Source: Streptomyces scabiei 87.22
GTDB taxonomy: Bacteria > Actinomycetota > Actinomycetes > Streptomycetales > Streptomycetaceae
Length of the DNA: 64,000 nucleotides
Direction: 5' to 3'
NCBI RefSeq assembly: GCF_000091305.1
Contig: NC_013929.1
Location: forward strand, 9,672,001 to 9,736,000
The translations under genes and the position numbers were made by a program. The notes beneath the pieces were generated by a model that searched no databases, had not been told where the DNA came from, and saw nothing but the letters and a program-made list of their open reading frames with translations. Below are positions 15,060 to 24,496 of this stretch, piece by piece. Positions within the stretch are counted from its first letter, which is position 1. Each line of letters begins with the position of its first letter.

Positions 15060-18000
15060 ATGCCCGAGGTGCCCAGTGAGACGTTCAGCCGGCGCAGGGT
15101 CGTCGGCGCCATGGCCGTCTCCGCGGCGAGCCTGGCCGCGCCCGTCGTCCCCGGACCGGCCGCGACGGCGGCCCACGCCGAGGCCGAGGACGGCGGACAC
15201 GGGGCCCGGGTCACCGGCCTGGCCGTGGACGGCCGCGAGGACGGCCCGCTCGGCGTCGACGACCCGGCGCCACGCCTGAGCTGGCGGGTGCGCGGGGCCG
15301 ACGCGGGATGGACCCAGGCCGCCTACCGCATCCGCGCGGCACGCTCCGGGAAGGACCTCGACCGCGGCCGTCTGCTGTGGGACACCGGCCGGACCCTCTC
15401 CGCGGCCCAGACCGACATCCCCTGGCAGGGGCCCGCGCCGGCCTCGCGCGACCGCGTGGTCTGGCAGGTCCGGGTCTGGGGCGCGGACGGCCGCGCGACC
15501 CCGTGGAGCCGGCCGGGCAGCTGGGAGACGGGGCTGCTCCACCGCACCGACTGGGGCGAGGCCAAGTGGATCGAGCACCCGGGCCGCGCCGTCGACCAGC
15601 CCCTGCCGTTGTTCGCCCGCGCCTTCCGGGTGGACGGCAGGGTGGTCGAGGCCAGGTTGTACCTCTCCGGCGTCGGACTGCACGAGGCCCGGCTCAACGA
15701 CGAGCCCGTCACCGACGAGGTGCTCGCCCCGGGCAACTCCAACTACCAGCTCTCCACCGAGTACCGCGTGTACGACGTCACGGGGCTCGTCCGCTCCGGC
15801 GCCAACACCCTGGGCGTCGAACTCGGCCACGGCACGGCCCTGGTGACCCGGTCCGTCACGAACCCCGCCGCCGGTCGCACCGCCCCGTACAGCTGGTGGC
15901 AGAGCCGGTTCAAGGGCAGCGGCACGCTCGTCGCCCCCGCCGCCCGGGGCGCCACCACCGTCAAGGTGAGCAGTGTGGCCGACCATCACGTAGGTGGCAC
16001 CGTCAACATCGACGCCGGCGACGGCGGCGAGCGGCTGGAGTGCCGGACCGTCACCGCGATCGGCACCGCGGGCGCCGGCGGGACCGGTATCACCTTCGAG
16101 CCCGGCCTGACCTCCGCGCATGCCGAGGGCGCCGCCGTCACCGGATCCGGGAACCCCCTCGCGAGCACCGATCCGAGCGCGGGCGCCGCGGTCACTCCGC
16201 GCCTGATCGCCCGGCTGGAACTCACCAGGGCCGACGGCACGGTCGAGACCGTCGTCAGCGACCGCACCTGGAGGACGGCGCTCGGCCCCACCGTCACCGC
16301 GAACTGGTACTCCGGCTCCGACCACGACGCCCGCCGCGAACAGCCGGCCTGGACCGCCCCCGGCGCCGACCTCGGCGAGACGGCGCGGCGCCGGGACGGC
16401 ACCGCCATGGGATGGACCGACGCCGGTGTCGCCCCGCCGCCCAATCTGACCACCGAGCTGGTGTGGCGCGTGGCCGAGCCGCTGAAGGTGGTCGACCGGA
16501 TCCGCCCGGTCTCCCTGACGCAGCCGCGCCAGGGAGTGTGGGTCTTCGACTTCGGGCAGAACTTCGCCGGCTGGCCCCTGCTGCGGCTCGACGGCCCGCT
16601 CCCGGCCGGCGCGACGGTCACGCTGCGCCCCGCCGAGTCGCTGAACGCCGACGGCACCGTCGACCAGGCGTCGATCATGGGCGGGGGCCCCGCCCGCGGC
16701 ACCCAGGTGTTCGCCACCTACACGACGTACGGCGCCGAGGGAGGCGAGCAGTGGCATCCGCGCTTCCACTACTTCGGGATGCAGTGGCTCCAGGTGACCG
16801 GCCTGCCCGAGGGTCTGGTGCCGACGCTCGACACGGTGACCGGCCTGCAGATCCACGCGGACGTGCCGGTCGCCGGTTCCCTGCGCACCTCCGACGACCG
16901 CATCAACCGGATCCACCGGATGGCCCGTTACTCGATCATGAGCAACGTCATGTCCACCTTCACCGACTGCCCCGGGCGCGAGAAGCTCGCCTACCCCGCC
17001 GACTACGTCCAGCCCTTCGGCTCCCTGCACCGCACCTTCGGCTACGCGGCCTACCTGCGCACCATGCAGCGCCACCTGGTCGAAGGCCAGTCCCGGGGCG
17101 GGGCGGACCTCGGCAACGTGGCGCTCAAGGCACCGGTGTACGACTGGGGGTACACCGGCCGGTTCGGCGACGAGATCAACTGGGGCAACGGCATCGTCCT
17201 GGTGCCCTGGCTGCTGTACGAGACGTACGGCGACACCCGGACGATGGCCCGCACCTATCCGCAGATGCGTGCCTTCCTGGACTACATCAGGACCAGGAAG
17301 GCCGGCACCGGCGCGGACGCCCATCTCGTGGACGCGGCCCTGGCCGACTGGATCGCCGCCGAGAACACCTCGGGCCGCATCACCGGAACCTGGGGGTACC
17401 ACCAGATCGCGGACCGCATGGCCCGGATGGCGGCCCTGCTCGGCCGCGACGCCGACGCGGCCGAGTACCGCGGTCTCGCGGCCGACATCAAGGACGCCTT
17501 CAACAACGCCTTCTACAACGCGGCTCTCGGCCGGTACACCGCCGAGGGCGACCGCGGCCCCGCCGGAGCGACCCAGGCCGCGCAGGCGCTCGCGCTCGAC
17601 GAGGGACTGGTCCCGGAGACCGAACGCGGCAAGGTCCTCGACGCGCTGGTGGAACTGGTCCGAGGCTACCGGCCGTTCGGGGGCGGCCCGCATCTCAGCG
17701 GCGGCACCATCGGCCTCGCCCCGATCGTCCGGGCCCTGCACGAGGGCGGCCACGACGACCTCCTGTGGGACGTGCTGCGGGAGGACACCCGCCCGGGCTA
17801 CGGGTACTTCATGGCACCCACCACCGCCAATCCGCAAGGGCTGACGACCGTCCCCGAGGACTGGGACATGGGCAACTCCAAGAACCACATGATCCTGCTG
17901 CAGATCGAGGAGTGGTTCCACAGCGGTGTGGTGGGCATCCGCCAGGCCCGCGGCGGGGCCGGCTACCGCGAGCTGGTCGTCGACCCCCGTCCGGTCGGCG

Positions 18001-18197
18001 ACCTCACCCGTGCCGAGGGCGGCTACCGCACCCCGTACGGAGTGGTGTCCGTGCGGTGGACCAGCCGCGACGGCCGGTTCCGGCTTCACGTGGAGCTGCC
18101 GCCGAACACCACGGCGGAGATCCGGATGCCCACCGGCGACCGCGCCACCCACGTGGTCGGCTCCGGCCGGCACACGTTCACCTCCCGCGACCAGTGA
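15060..18197 (+). CDS. Secreted alpha-L-rhamnosidase, GH78 (Tat signal)
   Basis: The 1045-residue protein has a twin-arginine signal (TFSRRRVVGAMAVSAASLAAP), so it is exported folded. N-terminal beta-sandwich domains follow (LSWRVRGADAGWTQAAYRIR; LYLSGVGLHEARLND), then the six-hairpin catalytic domain with DCPGREKL, GDEINWGNGIVLVPW and a late VPEDWDMGNSKNH. Length and order fit large bacterial GH78 enzymes. An insertion around residues 290-380 (GTLVAPAARGATTVKVSSVADHHVGGTVNID) looks like an extra beta module. The ATG at 15060 is preceded by GGAGG at 6 nt, which decides it over upstream ATGs. It should release L-rhamnose from plant glycosides or polysaccharides outside the cell. Confidence 0.92.
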   Translation: MPEVPSETFSRRRVVGAMAVSAASLAAPVVPGPAATAAHAEAEDGGHGARVTGLAVDGREDGPLGVDDPAPRLSWRVRGADAGWTQAAYRIRAARSGKDLDRGRLLWDTGRTLSAAQTDIPWQGPAPASRDRVVWQVRVWGADGRATPWSRPGSWETGLLHRTDWGEAKWIEHPGRAVDQPLPLFARAFRVDGRVVEARLYLSGVGLHEARLNDEPVTDEVLAPGNSNYQLSTEYRVYDVTGLVRSGANTLGVELGHGTALVTRSVTNPAAGRTAPYSWWQSRFKGSGTLVAPAARGATTVKVSSVADHHVGGTVNIDAGDGGERLECRTVTAIGTAGAGGTGITFEPGLTSAHAEGAAVTGSGNPLASTDPSAGAAVTPRLIARLELTRADGTVETVVSDRTWRTALGPTVTANWYSGSDHDARREQPAWTAPGADLGETARRRDGTAMGWTDAGVAPPPNLTTELVWRVAEPLKVVDRIRPVSLTQPRQGVWVFDFGQNFAGWPLLRLDGPLPAGATVTLRPAESLNADGTVDQASIMGGGPARGTQVFATYTTYGAEGGEQWHPRFHYFGMQWLQVTGLPEGLVPTLDTVTGLQIHADVPVAGSLRTSDDRINRIHRMARYSIMSNVMSTFTDCPGREKLAYPADYVQPFGSLHRTFGYAAYLRTMQRHLVEGQSRGGADLGNVALKAPVYDWGYTGRFGDEINWGNGIVLVPWLLYETYGDTRTMARTYPQMRAFLDYIRTRKAGTGADAHLVDAALADWIAAENTSGRITGTWGYHQIADRMARMAALLGRDADAAEYRGLAADIKDAFNNAFYNAALGRYTAEGDRGPAGATQAAQALALDEGLVPETERGKVLDALVELVRGYRPFGGGPHLSGGTIGLAPIVRALHEGGHDDLLWDVLREDTRPGYGYFMAPTTANPQGLTTVPEDWDMGNSKNHMILLQIEEWFHSGVVGIRQARGGAGYRELVVDPRPVGDLTRAEGGYRTPYGVVSVRWTSRDGRFRLHVELPPNTTAEIRMPTGDRATHVVGSGRHTFTSRDQ

Positions 18198-18226
18198 CCC
18201 CTTCCCCACCGAGAGGATCCGACGGC

Positions 18227-21200
18227 ATGAGCCACGAACGTGCCACCGCAGAAGGAACGAGCGCGGCGGCGCGGACAGCGCACCGCCCGCACGAAAGCCC
18301 CGTCCACGGGCTGACGGTCGAGCACCGCACCGATCCCCTCGGCGTGGACGCCGACCGCCCGCGCTTCGGATGGCGTACGCGGTCCGCGAGCCGGGGCTGG
18401 CGGCAGGGGTCGTACCAGATCCTCGTCGCCACCTCCCCGGAGCTGCTCACCCCCGCGAGCGCCGACGTCTGGGACAGCGGGCGGGTGCGCTCGGCGGACT
18501 CGGTGGCCGTCCGCTACGCGGGCGTCCCCCTGCGGGCCTCGACCCGCTACCACTGGACCGTCCGTGTCTGGAACACCGAGGGCCGGGCGGCCGGCACCGC
18601 CTCGCCCGCCGTCTTCGAGACCGGTCTGATGAGCACCGACGGCGTGGGCGGCTGGGACGGGGCGCGGTGGATCGGCATGAAGGGGAAGGTCCCCGGCTCG
18701 CCCGGCGCTCCCCTGCTGCGGACCCGGGAGACGCTCGGGTGCGGCGACGGCCGAACGGTCGGTGACGCGCGGTTGTACATCTCCGCCCTCGGCGTGTACG
18801 AGGCCCACGTCAACGGAGAGCGGGTGACCGTCCGGCAGGACGGTGAGCGCACCCTCGAACTCCTGCCGCCGGGCTGGACGAACTACGACGCCCGCGTCGA
18901 CTACCTGACCTACGACGTCACCGTACTCCTGGCGGACGGGCCCGAGGTCACGCTCGCCGTCGTCCTGGGCAACGGCTGGTACAACGGCCGTGTCTCCGAA
19001 GGCAGCACGTACCACACGCAGTCCGGCAACGCCCTCGCGGTCAAGGCGAAGCTGTTGATCCGGTACACGGACGGGACGACCCGGTCGGTCGTCACGGGGA
19101 CCTCGGGCGGCTGGAAGGCCACCGACACCGGCCCGTTCCGCGCCGACGACCTCTACGACGGCCAGACGTACGACGCCCGACGGGAACTGCCGGGCTGGAC
19201 CGCGCCCGGATTCGACGACACCGCGTGGTCGGACGTGGAACACATCGCCTTCGAGGACAGGTATCCGGGCGTGCGTCTGCGGGCGTACCCGGGGGAGAGC
19301 GCGCGTTTCGTCGACCGCTGGGACCGGCGGCCGCAGTCCGTCACCGTCATCACGGGAGTGACCGGACAGGATGGAAGCCCGCACGGCCGGGGACGGGTCG
19401 TCGTGGACCCGGCCCGTACGGTCACCGACCCGGCGAAGGCGGCCACCGCCCAGGTCACCCTCGCCGCCGGCGAGACCGCCGTCTTCGACCTCGGCCAGAA
19501 CATGGTCGGTGTGCCCCGCTACGGCGTGCGCGGCCCGGCCGGTGCCAGGGTCGAGTTCCGGTTCGCCGAGATCCTCAACGACGACAGCGCCGGCGCCGAC
19601 GGTCCCGAGGGTTCGCTCTACCGGGCCAACCTCCGCAGCGCGAAGGCCACCAGCACCTACATCCTCAAGGGCGACCCGGAGGGGGAGACCCACCAGGACT
19701 CCCTGACCTTCTACGGCTTCCGCCATGTGTCCGTCACGGCGTCGGAGACCGTCACCGTCACCGGGCTGACGGGCAGGGTCGCCACCTCCGCCGTCCGCGA
19801 GACCGGGACCGTCACGACGAACGACCCGCACGTCGACAAGCTGGCGAGCAACATCCGCTGGGGGCAGCGCGGCAACTACCTCTGGGTGCCCACCGACTGC
19901 CCGCAGCGCGACGAACGGCTCGGCTGGACCGGCGACACCCAGGTCTTCGCCGTCACCGGCCTCTACAACGCGGACGCCTACACCTTCCTCAGCCACTTCC
20001 AGGACACCGTCGTCGACTCCCAGGCCATCTACGGAGCGGACGGGGCGCAGTACACCGGCGTGGCCCCCGGCGGCCGCTACAACTTCCCCGGCGGCGGCAG
20101 CGGTTGGGCCGACTGCGGGGTCGTCCTGCCGTGGACCCTGTGGCAGATGACCGGCGACACCACCGTCGTCGAGGACAACTGGCCCTCGATGGTCCGCTAT
20201 CTGGACTGGATCCGGCGGCAGACCGGCGACACCTACGCCGGGCAGGGATCCCTCACCGGCGACTGGCTCGCCCCGCAGAAGACCAGCGCCCAGCTCATGA
20301 GCGACGCCTACTACGGCTACTCCGCACACCTGATGGCACGCATGGCCCGCGCGATCGGTCGCGCCGAGGAGGCGGCGACGTACGAACGGCTCTTCGGACG
20401 GATCAGACAGGCGTTCATCGCCAGGTACCTGAGCACCGAGGGCGGCCGGGTCACCGTCCGGTCCGGACTGGGGGACGCCTCCCCGATCGAACCGGGCTCC
20501 GACCCGAACGAGAAGACGGAGGACAACAGCCAGAGCGCCCTGCTGTGGGTCCTCAAACTCGGCTTCTACGAGAACGAGGCGCAGCGTCGCGCCCTGGTCG
20601 CGCTCCTGGCGGACGACATCCGCAACGACGCGGCCCACAAGGAGGCGCACCCGGACAGTGTCCGCGTCCGGTACCCCGAGAACACGCTGTCCGTCGGCTT
20701 CCTCGGCGTCAACATCCTCGCCCCCGTCCTCACCGACGAGGGGCGCGCGGACCTGGCGTACGAGCTGCTGCACCAGGACGCGCTGCCGTCCTGGCTGTTC
20801 TCGGTGAAGAACGGTGCCACCACCGTCTGGGAACGCTGGAACTCCTGGGCCGAGGACGCCGGGTTCGGCCCGGTCGGCATGAACTCCTTCAACCACTACG
20901 CCTACGGCGCGATCATGGAGTGGATGTACGCCTACATGGCAGGCATCGCCCGCGACCCGGACGCGCCCGGCTTCAAGCGCTTCCTGCTCCAGCCCCACCT
21001 CGATCCCACGGGCCGGATCACCCGGGTCCGCGCCACCCACGAGTCGCCGTACGGGGAGATCCTCAGCGCGTGGGAGGTTGGCAGCGGCGGCCGGCGCCTG
21101 GCGTACGACGTGGCCGTACCCGCCAACAGCGAGGCCACCCTGCGCGTCCCGGCCGTCTCGGCGGACTCGGTCCGTGAGGGCGGGACCCCCCTGGCGGATG

Positions 21201-21292
21201 TGGCCGGCGTGCGCTTCCTCGGACACACGGAGGGGGTGTCCTCGTACCTTCTGCCGTCCGGCCGGTACCGCCTGAGCGCCGACCTGCGCTGA
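18227..21292 (+). CDS. Alpha-L-rhamnosidase, GH78 (cytoplasmic)
   Basis: The 1021-residue protein has the full GH78 layout. N-terminal beta domains carry LYISALGVYEAHVNGERV, DDLYDGQTYDARRE and FDLGQNMVGVPRYGVRG. The catalytic domain carries VPTDCPQRDERLGWTGDTQVF and the late TTVWERWNSWAED. In characterised GH78 enzymes the acid and base glutamates lie in these two regions. No signal peptide is present, so it probably acts on imported oligosaccharides. The start ATG 18227 has GAGAGG upstream; the very long open frame preceding it is a shadow of the previous gene. It follows the secreted rhamnosidase by 29 bp, consistent with cotranscription. The pair would work outside and inside the cell. Confidence 0.93.
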   Translation: MSHERATAEGTSAAARTAHRPHESPVHGLTVEHRTDPLGVDADRPRFGWRTRSASRGWRQGSYQILVATSPELLTPASADVWDSGRVRSADSVAVRYAGVPLRASTRYHWTVRVWNTEGRAAGTASPAVFETGLMSTDGVGGWDGARWIGMKGKVPGSPGAPLLRTRETLGCGDGRTVGDARLYISALGVYEAHVNGERVTVRQDGERTLELLPPGWTNYDARVDYLTYDVTVLLADGPEVTLAVVLGNGWYNGRVSEGSTYHTQSGNALAVKAKLLIRYTDGTTRSVVTGTSGGWKATDTGPFRADDLYDGQTYDARRELPGWTAPGFDDTAWSDVEHIAFEDRYPGVRLRAYPGESARFVDRWDRRPQSVTVITGVTGQDGSPHGRGRVVVDPARTVTDPAKAATAQVTLAAGETAVFDLGQNMVGVPRYGVRGPAGARVEFRFAEILNDDSAGADGPEGSLYRANLRSAKATSTYILKGDPEGETHQDSLTFYGFRHVSVTASETVTVTGLTGRVATSAVRETGTVTTNDPHVDKLASNIRWGQRGNYLWVPTDCPQRDERLGWTGDTQVFAVTGLYNADAYTFLSHFQDTVVDSQAIYGADGAQYTGVAPGGRYNFPGGGSGWADCGVVLPWTLWQMTGDTTVVEDNWPSMVRYLDWIRRQTGDTYAGQGSLTGDWLAPQKTSAQLMSDAYYGYSAHLMARMARAIGRAEEAATYERLFGRIRQAFIARYLSTEGGRVTVRSGLGDASPIEPGSDPNEKTEDNSQSALLWVLKLGFYENEAQRRALVALLADDIRNDAAHKEAHPDSVRVRYPENTLSVGFLGVNILAPVLTDEGRADLAYELLHQDALPSWLFSVKNGATTVWERWNSWAEDAGFGPVGMNSFNHYAYGAIMEWMYAYMAGIARDPDAPGFKRFLLQPHLDPTGRITRVRATHESPYGEILSAWEVGSGGRRLAYDVAVPANSEATLRVPAVSADSVREGGTPLADVAGVRFLGHTEGVSSYLLPSGRYRLSADLR

Positions 21293-21320
21293 CGGGGGCC
21301 GGGCGCTCCGGATCTCGTGA

Positions 21321-21918
21321 ACACGGCTCACCGCCGCCGACTCCCTTGGCCCCCACCGGATCGTGCGCGGCGAACTGGTCCCCGGGGAGAAGGTCAGGGA
21401 CGGTGAACTCGCCGAGCGCCTCGGCCTCCGCCGCACCCCGGTGCGCGAGGCGCTCGCCCGGCGCGGTCCTGCGGTCGCTCGGCCGGCTCGCCCTCGAGAC
21501 GGCCGTTCCGGTCATGACCGGGCACGACTTCCGGCGCATGCGCGAGGCGAACCGCGACTTCGAACGGGCCGTGGCCGCCAACGACACCGGTGCCGCGCTG
21601 GACGCGGACGACCGCTTCCATGCCGTCCCCATCGCAGCCGCGGACAACCCCGTCCTCAGCCGGATCGTCGAGCGGCTTCACCCGCAGATCCACCGCATTC
21701 TCCACCGCAAGTTCTCCACCCTGCTCGCCGGTCGCAACACCATCGAACACCACGACGAACTCATCGAGGTCTGTGCGGAGGGGGACGCCCGTTCCGCCGC
21801 CGAACTCTCCGGACGCCACTGCTCCGAACTGGGCGGACACGTCAACCAGCTCTTCGACACCGATCAGTTCGCCGAGGCGGCCACCGACCGGGGCACCGGC
21901 CGCCGTCTCGCCGACTGA
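21321..21918 (+). pseudogene. GntR/FadR-type regulator, frameshifted and internally deleted
   Basis: Two halves of a GntR-FCD regulator lie in different frames. The HTH part (VRGELVPGEKVRDGELAERLGLRRTPVREALAR) is in the frame of GTG 21363. The ligand-binding FCD part (REANRDFERAVAANDTGAALDADDRFH, DNPVLSRIVERLHPQIHRILH, EHHDELIEVCAEGDARSAAELSGRHC) is in the frame ending at 21918. The switch falls near 21455-21480. About 35-40 residues normally found between these parts (wing and first FCD helix) are absent. The frameshift therefore comes with a deletion. No ribosome-binding site is evident, and the HTH frame opens directly after a stop at 21318. Its former target may have been the adjacent rhamnosidase genes (inference). 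Confidence 0.8.
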
Positions 21919-21932
21919 CCCTCGTCGAGCGC

Positions 21933-22727
21933 TCAGCCGTTCGCCGGCACGGGCTCCGCCTCGGTCTGCGACGGCACGACCGGCTCCGGCGCGTCGGGAG
22001 CGGTGTAGTAGACGGACGACCCCTGCCGGCTGCGCTGGGCGTTGCTCTTGGCGACGAGACCTTCGAGCGTGGTGCGGACGACATTGGTCTGGATACGGCG
22101 GTCGGGGTGCGCCTGGGTGAGCGCGGCGGCGACCTCGGCGGCGGAACGCGGTTCGCTCTGCTCGGTGAGGTGCAGGCGGATCAGCTCCACCAGGGTGGGC
22201 TGGTCCTTCTTCGGGGCGGAGGACTTCGGGGCCGATGACTTGGTGGCGGCGGTCCTGGGAGCCGCGGTCTTGCCGCCGGCGGTCTTGGTGGCCGTCTTGG
22301 TGGCGGCCGACTTCGGCGCCGCCGTCTTGGCTGCCGCCGTCTTGGCCACGGCGGGCTTGGCCGTGGCGGTCTTGGCGGCGGCGGGCTTCTTCGTCTGCTT
22401 GGCGTTCTGCGGGGGAGCGGTCTGCTGCGCCTTCTTCGCACGCGTCCGCTTGGCGGTCTGCGGCCCGGCGGCGGACTTCTGCCGGGGAACCGGAGCGGCG
22501 ACGACCTCCTCGGTCACGGGAGCGGGCTCCGGTGCCACGAAGCCGAGTGCCTGCTGCACGTTCGCCAACACACTGTGGTCCTGCTGCAGGTTGCGGAGCT
22601 GCTCCTGCAGTGACTCGATCTCTCCGTGGAGACGCTCCTGTTCCTTGGCGTTCCGTTCGAGGTCGGCGGCGACCTGGGCGGTGTACTGCGCCTTGAGATC
22701 CGTCGTCTCCGAAGGCGTTTCGGTCAT
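21933..22727 (-). CDS. Histone-H1-like Lys/Ala-rich DNA-binding protein with winged helix
   Basis: The 264-residue protein has three parts. Residues ~5-60 form a coiled coil (QVAADLERNAKEQERLHGEIESLQEQLRNLQQ). Residues ~95-175 are a low-complexity Lys/Ala/Thr tail of KTA/AAKT repeats like histone H1. Residues ~178-240 look like a winged-helix domain (TLVELIRLHLTEQSEPRSAAEVAAALTQAHPDRRIQTNVVRTTLEGLVAKSNAQRS). I infer a nucleoid-associated or chromatin-bridging protein. The ATG at 22727 has GGGAGGG just upstream; the frame further upstream is not supported. It stands alone, convergent with the GntR remnant and divergent from the gene at 22960. No gene symbol is assigned. Confidence 0.78.
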   Translation of the reverse strand: MTETPSETTDLKAQYTAQVAADLERNAKEQERLHGEIESLQEQLRNLQQDHSVLANVQQALGFVAPEPAPVTEEVVAAPVPRQKSAAGPQTAKRTRAKKAQQTAPPQNAKQTKKPAAAKTATAKPAVAKTAAAKTAAPKSAATKTATKTAGGKTAAPRTAATKSSAPKSSAPKKDQPTLVELIRLHLTEQSEPRSAAEVAAALTQAHPDRRIQTNVVRTTLEGLVAKSNAQRSRQGSSVYYTAPDAPEPVVPSQTEAEPVPANG

Positions 22728-22959
22728 GGCAGTCCCTCCCGACAAATGGATGTGCTGTGTGCGGATGTTACTCACCCTTTCCTGTCCGCCACCCATGTGT
22801 CCGCACGGATTCCCACGAAGAGGGGGTGCCGGGCCTGCCATGTGTGCCGGCCGACGGCCGTCACGACATGCCCGCGGACAGGTTCCCCGGCACACGGGCC
22901 GAATCCCCGTTGCCGAGGAGCCTCGCCCACCGCGATGCTGAGCACATGAGGTACCGCGC

Positions 22960-23631
22960 ATGCAGCTGAGGCTGCGTCAGTTCCGGCCCCGCAACGGGCC
23001 CCACGAGCACCGTGTCGTCCAGCCCCGACAGCCCCTGCGCCACACGTCACTGCGCGCTCCCGAGCCCATCGGCACGTTGCTCGGGGACCACGACGGGCTG
23101 AACCGTCTGGCGGGACTGTTCTCCTTCGCCGCCTACTCCCGGCACACGATCGTCCATGTCCCCCTGCGCGACAGCGTGCCGCCCGACGAGGGCGTGGGCG
23201 AGCCGGTCGACCTCGTCCTCGCCCACGACACGCTCGGACTGCGGCCCAGCCGGTGGCCGGAGCTGCGCCGCAAGCTGGTCGGCGGCACTCCCCTGACCGT
23301 CCGCACCGACGAGGCACGCACGCACCGGGACTCCACCGCGTGGCGCGAACGGTACGCACGGACCGACGTCCGCGACGAGGTGCGGCACGCCACCCACGCC
23401 CGGACGTTCTTCCTGTTCGGCGGCCGGGACGTGTTCGCCTCGGCCGCCATGTCCCTGGCCCATGCGGCGGGTTGGGGCCCGCGCCGGAAAGGCGTCGCCG
23501 AGGGGCACTCGGCCTTCATGACGGGGCTCACCGAGCTGGTCCAGCCATCCGGCGGCGGGCACCCCCTTGAGGTGCTGGTCTGCTTCAAACCGTATCCGCC
23601 CTATGCCCACTTCAGACGCCCGGGGAGATGA
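22960..23631 (+). CDS. Conserved hypothetical protein
   Basis: This 223-residue protein is not recognised. It appears soluble, without signal or membrane segments, and is rich in Arg and His. Features include DLVLAHDTLGLRPSRWPELRRKLVG, a charged middle (RTDEARTHRDSTAWRERYARTD), FFLFGGRDVFASAAMSLAHAAGWGP and a C-terminal HPLEVLVCFKPYPPYAHF. Codon use is typical for the genome, and GAGG at 22948-22951 lies 8 nt before the ATG, so it is probably a real gene. It is divergent from the histone-like gene (232 bp gap) and convergent with the methionine operon. Confidence 0.65.
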   Translation: MQLRLRQFRPRNGPHEHRVVQPRQPLRHTSLRAPEPIGTLLGDHDGLNRLAGLFSFAAYSRHTIVHVPLRDSVPPDEGVGEPVDLVLAHDTLGLRPSRWPELRRKLVGGTPLTVRTDEARTHRDSTAWRERYARTDVRDEVRHATHARTFFLFGGRDVFASAAMSLAHAAGWGPRRKGVAEGHSAFMTGLTELVQPSGGGHPLEVLVCFKPYPPYAHFRRPGR

Positions 23632-23671
23632 GGCGACCGCCGGTCGGTGTCGTCACGGCGGCGCCCCGTCC

Positions 23672-24496
23672 TCAGGACCCGCCGCGCTCCCGGGGGATCT
23701 TCTGCCCCGCCTCGATCGCCACGGGGAGCCGGTTCTCGGCCGGCGGCAGCGGGCAGGTGGCCAGGTCGGTGTAGGCGCACGGCAGGTTCGTCGCCCGGTT
23801 GAAGTCCAGGACCACCGTGCCGTCCTCGGCGGGTGCGCCGAGAGCGAGGGCCCGGTTGGCCGCGTAGGTGGTGATCCCGGACGTGGCGTCGGTGAACAGC
23901 ACCAGCAGGTCGCCCGCACCGTGGCCGGGGAACGCGGTGAGCGACAGCCGGTGCCCGTCCAGCTCGAACGCGACCCGGCCCGGGGCGTCGTACACATGCT
24001 CAAGGCCCTCGACCGCCGCGCCCACGGTCGTCGGCCGGGGCGCGTCGAAGGCGGTGTAACGGCCGGTCACCGCCCACCGGGGATGCGGGGCGTAGGCGGG
24101 CGTGCCGGCGAACGCGGTGAGCAGCGGTGCGTCCGGGTGCCGGGGGCGGACGATGTCGTGTCCACCGCGCCGGGCCACCTCGATCACGGCGTCGCCCCGG
24201 ACCGCCTCGACCCCGCCGCGCTCCGGGAGCACCCCGAAGCGGTGCTCGCCCTGGACCGGGGTGCCGTCCACGATCAGTTCCTCACCGTCGTCGAGGACCA
24301 CGACGACCCCGTCGGAGCCGGTCGACCACGCGCCCGGTGCGTCCGGGAAGCGCTGCGGCTCGTCATCGAGCCAGTGCAGGCCGGTCACGGCGAGGAAACC
24401 GTGGGGGTCGGCGAGCCGGGCCTCCTGCCTCGTGTGCCACGCCTGCCAGTCGCGGGTGAACGCGGCCAGGTCCGCTGTGGTGTCCTGCACGGTCAT
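23672..24496 (-). CDS. DUF1684-family protein
   Basis: The 274-residue cytosolic protein matches the DUF1684 pattern: WQAWHTRQEARLADPHGFLAVTGLHWLDDEPQRFP near the N-terminus, and the signature FNRATNLPCAYTDLATCPLPPAENRLPVAIEAGQK at the C-terminus. The biochemical role of the family is not established. The ATG at 24496 overlaps the metX stop (ATGA), so it is the third gene of the metY-metX transcript. Context suggests a link to sulfur amino acid metabolism (inference). Confidence 0.88.
   Translation of the reverse strand: MTVQDTTADLAAFTRDWQAWHTRQEARLADPHGFLAVTGLHWLDDEPQRFPDAPGAWSTGSDGVVVVLDDGEELIVDGTPVQGEHRFGVLPERGGVEAVRGDAVIEVARRGGHDIVRPRHPDAPLLTAFAGTPAYAPHPRWAVTGRYTAFDAPRPTTVGAAVEGLEHVYDAPGRVAFELDGHRLSLTAFPGHGAGDLLVLFTDATSGITTYAANRALALGAPAEDGTVVLDFNRATNLPCAYTDLATCPLPPAENRLPVAIEAGQKIPRERGGS

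Noticed and set aside
14889..18209. 1106-codon minus-strand frame opposite the secreted rhamnosidase
   Set aside because: The composition is low-complexity and its third-position pattern is that of the complementary strand of a real GH78 gene.
15308..18226. Upstream extension of the second rhamnosidase to a 1994-codon protein
   Set aside because: The first 973 codons are the +1 shadow of the preceding gene; the SD and GH78 N-terminus place the start at 18227.
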